Below, piece by piece: positions 15,059 through 21,250 of a DNA stretch of 41,456 nt; within the stretch, counting starts at the first letter, position 1; each line of letters begins with the position of its first letter. Under the pieces are notes generated by a model. The model saw nothing but the letters and a program-made list of their open reading frames with translations, had not been told where the DNA came from and did no database searches. A program made the translations under genes and the position numbers. The stretch is from a virus. The DNA lies in IMG/VR virus record IMGVR_UViG_3300030108_002937, positions 1-41,456 of that record. One strand, 5' to 3'.

Positions 15059-15122
15059 GAGAGGTCTTGTATATATACTCTCTTCACTACGTTCAGAGAG
15101 AGTATATATACTAAGACTCTCT
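15059..15122. repeat. Covarying intergenic hairpin 2
   Basis: Same design as hairpin 1 with the identical 13-base loop. The stem GTATATATACTCTCT/AGAGAGTATATATAC is one pair longer, and GTCTT/AAGAC replaces GTGTT/AACAC, a C-G for G-C exchange that keeps pairing. It lies between the genes ending at 15124 and starting at 15032. Confidence 0.85.
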
Positions 15123-15123
15123 A

Positions 15124-15294
15124 TTAAGGATGGTCGGTTGTTCCGATACCAAATTCAGTGAGGTCCATCCATACGTCCTCGTCGTAGGCGTCAGCGACCA
15201 AGGCTACTGCCTCGCGGTCGTCACTGCCTGAGAACTGAACGTATGCGATGACAAGTTCGTCGTGGCAAAGACCACGGAAGGGGTTGTAGTTCAT
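15124..15294 (-). CDS. 56-residue acidic hypothetical protein
   Basis: ATG 15294 to TAA 15124-15126. The product starts MNYNPFRGLCHDELVIAYVQ, then FSGSDDREAVALVADAYDED, ending VWMDLTEFGIGTTDHP. It fills the 190-base gap between hairpin 2 and the 15316 gene. The sequence is a credible alpha/beta small domain. The leader motif lies one base upstream of the ATG. Confidence 0.7.
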   Translation of the reverse strand: MNYNPFRGLCHDELVIAYVQFSGSDDREAVALVADAYDEDVWMDLTEFGIGTTDHP

Positions 15295-15295
15295 G

Positions 15296-15306
15296 TTGAA
15301 GTTTGA
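15296..15306 (-). promoter_or_regulatory. Leader motif copy 4 (TCAAACTTCAA)
   Basis: Exact copy but only one base from the ATG at 15294, unlike the 11-12 base spacing elsewhere. Confidence 0.4.
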
Positions 15307-15315
15307 AGGGTTAAT

Positions 15316-15543
15316 TTACTGATTATCAAAGGGTTTCACTGACTTGATTCTGTGTCCGTCGGGCACAAGGTCGAGTGCCCGTTGCTTGGCATGGTCGAGT
15401 GACCACGCCTTGAACACGATGGCGTCCCAATCGTCGCGGTCATAGCCACGATAGTACACCATTCGATACTCGTCGGTTGGTACCGACTTTGGGAGCCAAT
15501 CGCTCATCGTGCCCCGCTTGGGGTAGCGTTCCCACACGTTCAT
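15316..15543 (-). CDS. Hypothetical protein
   Basis: 75 residues; ATG 15543 overlaps the upstream stop (ATGA). The core YRMVYYRGYDRDDWDAIVFK followed by AWSLDHAKQRALDLVPDGH looks like a compact beta-alpha-beta domain. No family recognised. Confidence 0.7.
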   Translation of the reverse strand: MNVWERYPKRGTMSDWLPKSVPTDEYRMVYYRGYDRDDWDAIVFKAWSLDHAKQRALDLVPDGHRIKSVKPFDNQ

Positions 15544-15938
15544 GTGAGTTTGATTTCGCAGTCGTTATCGAAGTCCCAAATGGCCTCCTCTCCGCGCTCC
15601 CTGCCCAAGGCGATGGCCTCTTCGCGGTCGAACACGATGTCGGCTACCTCGATGTAGACGTAGTTGTCGTCGTTTATCCACGCACCGATTACTTGCATGG
15701 TCGTGTCGGGCTGACGCTCCATGAACTCAATGTTGAGTTTCATGATTTTTTCGAAGTTGTTGTAAGACAACAAGTCGTTGTCCACCATCTCGACGGAGTC
15801 CGTCGCGCCTCCCACTGCATACGCCTCCCGTGTGGGGTTGTAGCCTTTGAGGTTCTTGTCAACGGAGAATCCGTTGCCGCTCTGCACGTTGAAGTAGCGC
15901 AGAGCCATAAGTTCAGGATATGACATATTTTTGCTCAT
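15540..15938 (-). CDS. Hypothetical protein
   Basis: 132 residues from ATG 15938 with the leader motif 12 bases upstream. An alpha/beta protein with NNFEKIMKLNIEFMERQPDT and VYIEVADIVFDREEAIALGR. The second half resembles small cytosolic phage proteins of unknown role. A longer frame upstream runs through a hairpin and is rejected. Confidence 0.7.
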   Translation of the reverse strand: MSKNMSYPELMALRYFNVQSGNGFSVDKNLKGYNPTREAYAVGGATDSVEMVDNDLLSYNNFEKIMKLNIEFMERQPDTTMQVIGAWINDDNYVYIEVADIVFDREEAIALGRERGEEAIWDFDNDCEIKLT

Positions 15939-15950
15939 CTTTGATGAATT

Positions 15951-15961
15951 TTGAAGTTTGA
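15951..15961 (-). promoter_or_regulatory. Leader motif copy 5 (TCAAACTTCAA)
   Basis: Exact copy, 12 bases upstream of ATG 15938. Confidence 0.55.
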
Positions 15962-15966
15962 CATAG

Positions 15967-15999
15967 ACACCACTTCGTGGTGTTTCGCGCATTCAGCGC
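15967..15999. repeat. Two adjacent short perfect hairpins
   Basis: ACACCAC-TTC-GTGGTGT (15967-15983) and GCGC-ATTCA-GCGC (15987-15999) lie back to back upstream of the 15938 start. The first has the GAA/TTC triloop typical of the hairpin-dense region further right. Confidence 0.7.
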
Positions 16000-16024
16000 T
16001 CATCAGTATGCCTGGGAGTTGACA

Positions 16025-16171
16025 TTACATGTCAACCAAGTCTTCCAAGGTCATCTGCTCTAAGCAGTTGAGTTCGTCCCACGTCGCTGTGGCACGCACT
16101 GCGTCGAATGAGAGGTGAGAGTCGAGGAGGTCAGCGATAAGCTGACGGCGGATGCTGTTGTGCATGTCCAT
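16025..16171 (-). CDS. 48-residue hypothetical protein behind hairpin leader 3
   Basis: From ATG 16171: MDMHNSIRRQLIADLLDSHL then an acidic helix ending LEQMTLEDLVDM. The upstream frame extension begins at a GTG inside hairpin 3 and is rejected. Two overlapping leader motif copies precede it. Unknown function. Confidence 0.6.
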   Translation of the reverse strand: MDMHNSIRRQLIADLLDSHLSFDAVRATATWDELNCLEQMTLEDLVDM

Positions 16172-16175
16172 GGTG

Positions 16176-16193
16176 TTGAAGTTTGAAGTTTGA
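16176..16193 (-). promoter_or_regulatory. Leader motif copy 6, doubled
   Basis: Two overlapping TCAAACTTCAA copies (16176-16186 and 16183-16193), 4 and 11 bases upstream of ATG 16171; the distal one has the standard spacing. Confidence 0.55.
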
Positions 16194-16209
16194 AAAAAAT
16201 TGTTGTCTA

Positions 16210-16272
16210 AGAGTGTCTTGTATATCTCTCTCTTCACTACGTTCAGAGAGAGAGATATACTAAGACTCTCTA
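16210..16272. repeat. Covarying intergenic hairpin 3
   Basis: Stem GTATATCTCTCTCT/AGAGAGAGATATAC with the same 13-base loop and GTCTT/AAGAC outer helix. Relative to copy 1, TATA pairs are replaced by CTCT pairs on both arms at once. It lies between the 16278 and 16171 genes. Confidence 0.85.
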
Positions 16273-16277
16273 AGGGG

Positions 16278-16529
16278 TTAGACTGGAAGTCGGTCTTGGA
16301 AGATGGTAATCTTCACCGCGCCGTCCGTAGCGTGGAAGAGGTGGTCTTTCAGGATTTGTAATCCTGCCAACATCTCTCCTGTTTCTCCGTCCTCTTCGTC
16401 ATCGACGAAGGTGTCGAGAATGTCAATGGCTTCGCTGAAAGCGACAGCGTCGAGCTCCGCGTCCTGCGGGTAGGAAGCGGCAATGTAGCTGATGTCTTCG
16501 ACATCAAGGTCAGAAACTAAGTAGTTCAT
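16278..16529 (-). CDS. Hypothetical acidic protein with hairpin-rich coding sequence
   Basis: 83 residues from ATG 16529: MNYLVSDLDVEDISYIAASY, then acidic and helical with DTFVDDEEDGETGEML. Four perfect hairpins of 6-7 pairs lie inside the gene (16299-16314, 16350-16366, 16394-16410, 16490-16506), and a fifth (16525-16539) covers the start codon. No family recognised. Confidence 0.65.
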   Translation of the reverse strand: MNYLVSDLDVEDISYIAASYPQDAELDAVAFSEAIDILDTFVDDEEDGETGEMLAGLQILKDHLFHATDGAVKITIFQDRLPV

Positions 16530-16572
16530 TTTCAATGAATTAAGGGTTAACAATTAAACTAATCCTAAAGGA

Positions 16573-17091
16573 TTAGAAGGGAAGACCATCGTATCCAACT
16601 TCGTTGGAAGGAGAGCCGAGAGTCGTAGACTCCATGTGCACAGCGAGCACTGCGGTGAGAGCCTCGATTTTAGCTTCCAAGGAAGCTACCTTGTCGGCAG
16701 TGTCGGCCTGAGCTTTCAGCTCAGCCTTGCGAGCTGCTCTCTGAGCAGCTCCAGTAGCTTCGCTGACTGCTTTGGCTGATGCCGCAGCTTCCTTAACGGA
16801 AGCTGTCTTAGCCTTCTTCGAAGGCTTGACAGGACCAACTTCGTTGGTCTTGAGTGCCGCTCTGTCTTGGCGGTCTGCCACCTTCTGTGAAGGTGTTCTC
16901 TTCGTCGTCTTACGACGACGCTTCTTCGACTTAGCCTTCTTCGAAGGCTTGTCTTTCACCTCTTCCAAGGAAGAGATGAACTCAACAGCTTCTGAAAGAA
17001 GCTGCAAAGCCAGAGCTTTACGCTCTGCTGTTGGACGGAAAGTGGCTTGGTTGACTGCCTTACGGCAGTCGGAGAACTGGAAGTTATTCAT
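16573..17091 (-). CDS. Lysine/alanine-rich histone H1-like protein with SSB-like C-terminal tip
   Basis: 172 residues from ATG 17091, with the leader motif 12 bases upstream. The N-terminal about 45 residues are a helical domain (PTAERKALALQLLSEAVEFI). Then comes a very basic segment (KDKPSKKAKSKKRRRKTTKR, with KPSKKAK repeated at about 89), an Ala/Lys-rich linker and a C-terminal helix, ending GYDGLPF. The basic low-complexity middle suggests DNA or RNA binding, and the acidic-to-PF end resembles an SSB interaction tip. The coding sequence contains about 16 perfect hairpins, one covering the start codon. Confidence 0.7.
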   Translation of the reverse strand: MNNFQFSDCRKAVNQATFRPTAERKALALQLLSEAVEFISSLEEVKDKPSKKAKSKKRRRKTTKRTPSQKVADRQDRAALKTNEVGPVKPSKKAKTASVKEAAASAKAVSEATGAAQRAARKAELKAQADTADKVASLEAKIEALTAVLAVHMESTTLGSPSNEVGYDGLPF

Positions 17092-17103
17092 CGTAGATGA
17101 AGT

Positions 17104-17114
17104 TTGAAGTTTGA
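17104..17114 (-). promoter_or_regulatory. Leader motif copy 7 (TCAAACTTCAA)
   Basis: Exact copy, 12 bases upstream of ATG 17091, with a partial second copy at 17098-17107. Confidence 0.55.
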
Positions 17115-17133
17115 CTTCCCAAAGGGCCGACTC

Positions 17134-17361
17134 TCAAAGCCCTTTAGGAGGGAATAGAAAGAAGAGAGAGTCATAGACTCCTCTCTCTCTTCTTCCTATC
17201 CCTCTAGTTTTCCACTGCTTCATTCCTCTACGAAGTAGAGTAATGGTTGAGGCCAAATCTCGGTAGTCGCAGGAAGCCAACAAGTTGGCTACGCAGGCTA
17301 CGGCGCTGCACACCGCTCCGCCAAGGGTTTTGCTGTTGGTATTTGTATTGCTAATAGCCAT
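17134..17361 (-). CDS. Possible small gene in the hairpin region
   Basis: 75 residues from ATG 17361 (a longer version starts at 17397): MAISNTNTNSKTLGGAVCSA, then VACVANLLASCDYRDLASTI and a basic TLLRRGMKQWKTRGIGRRER. The middle reads like a helical protein, but the end degenerates into translated hairpin sequence and no leader motif precedes it. It would be the first leftward gene if real; otherwise 17092-17907 is wholly non-coding. Confidence 0.3.
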   Translation of the reverse strand: MAISNTNTNSKTLGGAVCSAVACVANLLASCDYRDLASTITLLRRGMKQWKTRGIGRRERGVYDSLFFLFPPKGL

Positions 17362-17788
17362 AGCTATTAGGATTGTCAACAACATCGGGGTGGTCAATGG
17401 CTACTCAAGTTGGAGTAAGACTCCAAGCTGTTGGACCAAAGGGGGTGATTGTCAACGCATTATGCCCAGGAACAACGCGTTGCCCTTTCAGCAGTTGATG
17501 CTAAAGCATCAGTTTAAGGCTTCAGGTCTAAAGACCTGTAGCACAGCAAGTTGGGGTCAAAACTTAGGGTCGATTAGCTTGCTAATCGTTGGGGAGGGGG
17601 TCTCAGAAAACGAGTTTTCTGTCAGGCTGCTGTCCTCACACGATACATATAATCCCCACCCTACGTAGATCTGATCGTTTTTTTCGCGCTTGACTCCCTT
17701 CAACCAAAAAACATCAGGCCAGGCAGTAACAAGCTAACTATCTGTAAGGCAGTACATTGCGCAGATTGGTTAAAGTATTGCTAGACTC

Positions 17789-17819
17789 TTGACTTTTAAA
17801 AAAAAAGGTTATAACTTTG
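17789..17819 (+). promoter_or_regulatory. Rightward late promoter, Bacteroidota type
   Basis: TTGAC at 17789-17793 and TAACTTTG at 17812-17819 match the TTTG / TAnnTTTG consensus; TTG and the -7 box are separated by 20 bases and an A9 tract. It would give a leader of about 85 bases ahead of the ATG at 17908. Confidence 0.6.
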
Positions 17820-17844
17820 CGACTATTAGTTAGAACAATGCCTA

Positions 17845-17875
17845 GCCTTCTAGTTTGTGTGTGCACACAGAAGGC
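17845..17875 (+). promoter_or_regulatory. Hairpin in the late leader
   Basis: GCCTTCT at 17845-17851 pairs with AGAAGGC at 17869-17875 around an inner GTGTG/CACAC repeat. It lies in the predicted 5' leader of the 17908 gene and overlaps a 20-codon frame starting at 17838. An RNA or protein-binding control element is possible. Confidence 0.45.
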
Positions 17876-17907
17876 AGTATATTGGTTAAATACGGGATAG
17901 CTATATC

Positions 17908-18507
17908 ATGATACTAAAAAGAGCGGCCCAACAGGGTATGCGGGTGCTTACGGGTGACCCCAAGAAGGTGAAAGCGTTGGATGCGCAGGGCAATGTGATC
18001 TATGTAGACGATCCTGAGATGGGGCATGACGTGCCGCAAGACAGTCTCGATGTAGATATGCTGAAGCGTGGCATCAGTATGGCCGAATCTTTGGGAGGGG
18101 TGCTTATGATGAACCCTGAAAGCTCTGCCACGGGACTCTATGGACAGCTTTGGAACGAAGTAAAGGATATGCCGCAGCTGAAAGGCTACGACAGGGAGAG
18201 ATTTGCGAAGGATCTGGAGAAGCAGGAGGAGATATTCAACCTGAGACTGGATGAGGGGATCAGTGGACCGTCTCTTCGTAGGAATGCACTGGAACTCACC
18301 GAGGAATATGCCCCACAACTGGGGGAGGACTGGGGGTACAGCCTCAATGACGTGGCAGCGCTCACCAATTACATAGGTAGGCAGGGAACTAGAGAGTATT
18401 TTGCCTCTATCAGGGACGGTGAGAAGTACGAAGTGCCTGGAACCAACCTCCACCCCGAAGAATATCTGGACAAGTTTAGGAGAGGCAGTATAGCTCAAAT
18501 AGACTGA
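17908..18507 (+). CDS. First late gene, probable virion protein
   Basis: 199 residues. LTGDPKKVKALDAQGNVIYV at the N-terminus and GYSLNDVAALTNYIGRQGTR with EYFASIRDGEKYEVPGTNLH near the C-terminus. The latter helical motif with a conserved-looking aromatic/glycine pattern suggests a folded domain, but no family is recognised. It begins the rightward transcript and precedes internal virion proteins, so a structural or ejected protein is likely. Confidence 0.7.
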   Translation: MILKRAAQQGMRVLTGDPKKVKALDAQGNVIYVDDPEMGHDVPQDSLDVDMLKRGISMAESLGGVLMMNPESSATGLYGQLWNEVKDMPQLKGYDRERFAKDLEKQEEIFNLRLDEGISGPSLRRNALELTEEYAPQLGEDWGYSLNDVAALTNYIGRQGTREYFASIRDGEKYEVPGTNLHPEEYLDKFRRGSIAQID

Positions 18508-18521
18508 TAGGTAAATAGTCT

Positions 18522-18529
18522 TATATTTG
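18522..18529 (+). promoter_or_regulatory. TATATTTG promoter element
   Basis: TATATTTG ends four bases before the ATG at 18534, fitting TAnnTTTG and implying an almost leaderless mRNA. Confidence 0.5.
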
Positions 18530-18533
18530 CCTC

Positions 18534-20039
18534 ATGTCTAAGCAAAAAAGAAGCAGAGCCCTCCTAAGAAACCTTAGGAAGCAGGCGCGTAAGGGTACGC
18601 TGAGTGCCCGAGAGAAGCAACAGCTTGCTTCACAAGAGAAGAAGTTTAGAAAGGCCAGGAAGTCTACGGCCAAGGGTGTCGGTGCAGGGCTTGCAGGTGC
18701 TGCGGCACTGCTTTCTACCACCGCTGGTCAGCAGCTTATGAGTGGCGCAAAGGATTTCATGGGTCGCGCTTCAGATAGAAGGGATGCTAGAGCAGACGGA
18801 AGGTTGGATAGAAAGGTTGCTAGAGCAGACGAGCGTAGCAAGAAGGAGAAGCAGAAGCTTGAGGAGTTGGCTAGACAGAGAGAAGAGGAGACGGGTGTGC
18901 GTATGGCTGAGGGTGCAGATCGCGCCGAAGAGGCAGAGAGAGAAGAGGACAGACAGAAACTTATAGCTCGTGCCGATGAGTTTGAGAGACAGGAGGCCCA
19001 GGATAGAGAACGAGTCACAAGACCTGTCACTGACGTAGACTTTGGCATGGGTGCGGAAGGTCCTTCACGCGAGGAGTTTGATAGACTTCAGATGGACCGC
19101 TCTATGGATTTTTCAGATCCCATCGCCATGGGTGCTGCTAGAGCGTCATCTAGAGACGCAGCTGCAGATTTGGGCAGGGCTGAGTTTGATAGGGCTCAAA
19201 GAATTCTTGCTGGTGGGCTAACAGGTGACTCTAGGGTTGACTTTGGATTCGACATTGAGGATCAACCTAAAGAGCAAGACTTCCCCAATGAGTTCTTCCC
19301 TCTGGATCAAGTTTATGAATCTAGAGAGCGGTCTCGTCGTGAGCGACCAGGATTCAACCCAGATGATAAGGGGCCTATGGGAGACGGGGGTAAGGTCGGT
19401 GTAAGCCATCTTCTAGACTACCTTGAGGGACATGAGGGGCCTATGAGTGAAAAAGATTACAAGGAGCAGAAGGACATACTGTTCAGTATGTACCGTAAAG
19501 GCCACATGGGTATTGATGAATACAACAAAAACCTTGAGAAGCTCAACAGCATGGGATTTACGAAGTCCCAGGAGGACGGAGGTAAGGTAGAGTATGGTAT
19601 AGGGGGTGCCATTATGAACATTGCTGGTAATGCGCTACAGGGCAAAAAATTTGGAGAGGGTCTTTTCGAAGGGACTCTTAAGTCTTTGACCCCTTATGGT
19701 ACGGTCGCAGGCGCAGGCAACTTAGCTCAGGGGCTTGGTCAAAAATTTGATAAGCCTGGACTTGAAAAAATTGGAGGTGCGGTTGAGCAAGGAGCCAATC
19801 TTGTTGGAGGCATTAACGCTCAATTAGCGGGATCAATCTTAGGAAAGATGGGGGTTCCAGGCGGCAATCAGATGGGACAAGCTGTTGCTGGCCTTTATGG
19901 AGGCCAGGGAGGTGGCGGTATCGCTGGACTTCTCGGTGGTCTGTCTGCCGAGAAGGGCATGAAGGTCCAGCAGATGAGACAGGGTGGACGCGCAGCCGAC
20001 CTTAAGAAAATGATTGCCAAGAAATACGGATTTAGATAA
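18534..20039 (+). CDS. Large internal virion / DNA-ejection-like protein
   Basis: 501 residues. A very basic N-terminus (1-45) is followed by a short hydrophobic AAALLSTTAG stretch, a long charged helical region (80-165) rich in R, E and A, an acidic middle, then EDGGKVEYGIGGA and a Gly/Ala-rich C-terminus (about 355-480) with GSILGKMGVPGG and GGGGIAGLLGGLS that could insert in membranes. Basic, helical, Gly-rich proteins of this kind act as internal or ejection proteins in podo-type phages. Stop and next start overlap (TAATG). Confidence 0.6.
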   Translation: MSKQKRSRALLRNLRKQARKGTLSAREKQQLASQEKKFRKARKSTAKGVGAGLAGAAALLSTTAGQQLMSGAKDFMGRASDRRDARADGRLDRKVARADERSKKEKQKLEELARQREEETGVRMAEGADRAEEAEREEDRQKLIARADEFERQEAQDRERVTRPVTDVDFGMGAEGPSREEFDRLQMDRSMDFSDPIAMGAARASSRDAAADLGRAEFDRAQRILAGGLTGDSRVDFGFDIEDQPKEQDFPNEFFPLDQVYESRERSRRERPGFNPDDKGPMGDGGKVGVSHLLDYLEGHEGPMSEKDYKEQKDILFSMYRKGHMGIDEYNKNLEKLNSMGFTKSQEDGGKVEYGIGGAIMNIAGNALQGKKFGEGLFEGTLKSLTPYGTVAGAGNLAQGLGQKFDKPGLEKIGGAVEQGANLVGGINAQLAGSILGKMGVPGGNQMGQAVAGLYGGQGGGGIAGLLGGLSAEKGMKVQQMRQGGRAADLKKMIAKKYGFR

Positions 20040-20506
20040 TGGCTACACTTGTATCAACCATAACAGAGAAGGTAACGCTCAACGGTAAGGAGAGAGGTTC
20101 TGAGATCTCGCAAGAGATCGCATCAGTGACTCAGGTACTGCATCGTATCGTAACCTGCCCCGCCAGTGCGGACACCACCGTGGCTAACTTCCACGCGGCA
20201 GCCAACACGTCAGACAACTCTCTCGACGTGGAGGATGTCAAATACATCAGGGTGACGAACCTTGATGCAAGCAACCCCATCAACCTCTCGCTTCAGATAG
20301 ACGCGGGGGAGGACGATAGTGCAGCTGACGAGTCCGTAACCATTCTTGTAGAGGCGGGACGTAGCTTCATCATGGGCGCGCCTTCTGACGGATTGGCCGT
20401 CAGGGACGACGCCGCCACAATCGAGACAACACTTCACAACTTAGAATCAATACTCGTTGATCCAGGATCTAATGCAGTCAGCGTAGAAATCTTTATAGCA
20501 AGCTAA
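20039..20506 (+). CDS. Small beta-rich virion protein
   Basis: 155 residues. Alternating strands such as VKYIRVTNLDASNPINLSLQ and SVTILVEAGRSFIMGAPSDG resemble the small beta-sandwich proteins at 35296 and 35691, which also have a Y-I-(R/K)-N segment followed by a Gly-anchored hydrophobic strand. It is probably a capsid- or tail-decorating protein. It is coupled to the preceding gene. Confidence 0.6.
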   Translation: MATLVSTITEKVTLNGKERGSEISQEIASVTQVLHRIVTCPASADTTVANFHAAANTSDNSLDVEDVKYIRVTNLDASNPINLSLQIDAGEDDSAADESVTILVEAGRSFIMGAPSDGLAVRDDAATIETTLHNLESILVDPGSNAVSVEIFIAS

Positions 20507-20507
20507 A

Positions 20508-21206
20508 ATGTATCACAAGAGAAAGAATATGGCTATGGGTGGCATGAATATGCCACGAGTCATGAAAAAAAATGAAATGCCAGGAGGCGGTCATGTCGAA
20601 TACGGCATGGGCGGTAAAATGGACTACGGCATGGGTGGCAAGATGGAGATGGGTCACGGTGGTGACATGGCCAGAGCCATCAAGATCTATCTCATGAAGA
20701 AGGGCGGCAAGACCTTTCCCGATCTCACAGGTGACGGAAAGGTAACCTTTGCCGATATCCTCAAGGGTAGAAAGGTGAAACTAAAGAAGAAGTCTCAAGC
20801 TTACGGAGGTAAGGTGATGCAAGAGGGTGGAGAGACTCCAGGCCTTGATGTAAAGACTCGTAGAACTCAGGTCGGATTTGACGTTGAGCGTCAAGAACCG
20901 ATCATGGATGACGCCTCTCAGATCTACATTGACGGTCTGCCCGTGAGTGCCAAAGAGGCTTTGGCCTTTATGAAAGAAAGAGCCGAAGGCAGGGAGGGTC
21001 AGGTGTCATCTAGTCTCGGTGATGCAATGAAAGCAGCCACCATGAGGAGAATGGACGAGATGCAGGGTGGTAGACAGTACATGGGGCCTGGCATGTATCG
21101 TCTGACTGCGGAGCAAGAGCTTGACAGGGATCAAAGATCTGCTGGCGTTGAGGCCCTCATGAAAAGGCTTGGGTCGTATAGTAGCCGAGGCAAAAGAGAT
21201 TTCTGA
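20508..21206 (+). CDS. GGK-repeat virion-associated protein with calcium-loop motif
   Basis: 232 residues. The Met/Gly-rich N-terminus has repeated (M)GGK(M) and (E/D)YGMGG units. Residues 72-83, DLTGDGKVTFAD, form an EF-hand/dockerin-like calcium loop followed by ILKGRKV and a basic stretch. The C-terminal half is helical and charged. GGK units also occur in the 18534, 25838, 34611, 34789 and 35058 products, so they may be a shared virion signal. It ends before a terminator. Confidence 0.6.
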   Translation: MYHKRKNMAMGGMNMPRVMKKNEMPGGGHVEYGMGGKMDYGMGGKMEMGHGGDMARAIKIYLMKKGGKTFPDLTGDGKVTFADILKGRKVKLKKKSQAYGGKVMQEGGETPGLDVKTRRTQVGFDVERQEPIMDDASQIYIDGLPVSAKEALAFMKERAEGREGQVSSSLGDAMKAATMRRMDEMQGGRQYMGPGMYRLTAEQELDRDQRSAGVEALMKRLGSYSSRGKRDF

Positions 21207-21225
21207 TCTAAAATAAAGGTCAAAA

Positions 21226-21247
21226 AAAAGCCCCGAAAGGGGCTTTT
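21226..21247. terminator. Bidirectional rho-independent terminator
   Basis: AAAAGCCCC-GAAA-GGGGCTTTT, 9 pairs with GAAA loop and A/T runs on both sides. It ends the rightward 17908-21206 transcript and the leftward 21251 gene. Confidence 0.9.
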
Positions 21248-21250
21248 CTC

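Larger units (their letters stand above)
16299..17621. repeat. Dense array of about 30 short perfect hairpins
   Basis: Perfect inverted repeats of 5-9 pairs with loops of 2-5 bases recur every 20-50 bases through two genes and the following intergenic DNA. Examples: 16671-16688, 16708-16724, 16731-16751 (9 pairs), 16785-16805, 16810-16826, 16833-16849, 16879-16895, 16903-16920, 16933-16949, 16960-16975, 16986-17004, 17011-17027, 17053-17070, 17226-17240, 17275-17290, 17351-17370, 17410-17426, 17496-17511, 17523-17538, 17571-17588, 17604-17621. Stem sequences differ; only the geometry is conserved. A C-GAA-G triloop on the minus strand recurs. Not seen at this density elsewhere in the window. 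Confidence 0.9.
17731..17884. promoter_or_regulatory. AGGCAGTA direct repeats around the rightward promoter (operator candidates)
   Basis: AGGCAGTA occurs at 17731, 17747 and 17872; the last two extend as AAGGCAGTA(C/T)ATTG, and ATTGGTTAAA also occurs twice (about 17764 and 17881). They flank the promoter at 17789-17819. The stretch 17622-17788 holds no gene. Binding protein unknown. Confidence 0.45.

Noticed and set aside
13986-16272. CRISPR array
   Set aside because: Only three palindromic copies, over 1 kb apart with genes between them and no regular spacers.
17285-17668. Rightward open frame of 127 codons in the hairpin region
   Set aside because: It begins with TTG, has no ribosome-binding or leader signal, and its translation is dominated by translated palindromes.
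17838-17900. 20-codon leader peptide MPSLLVCVC...
   Set aside because: Possible, but the bases are better explained by the hairpin and AGGCAGTA repeat; no supporting signal.
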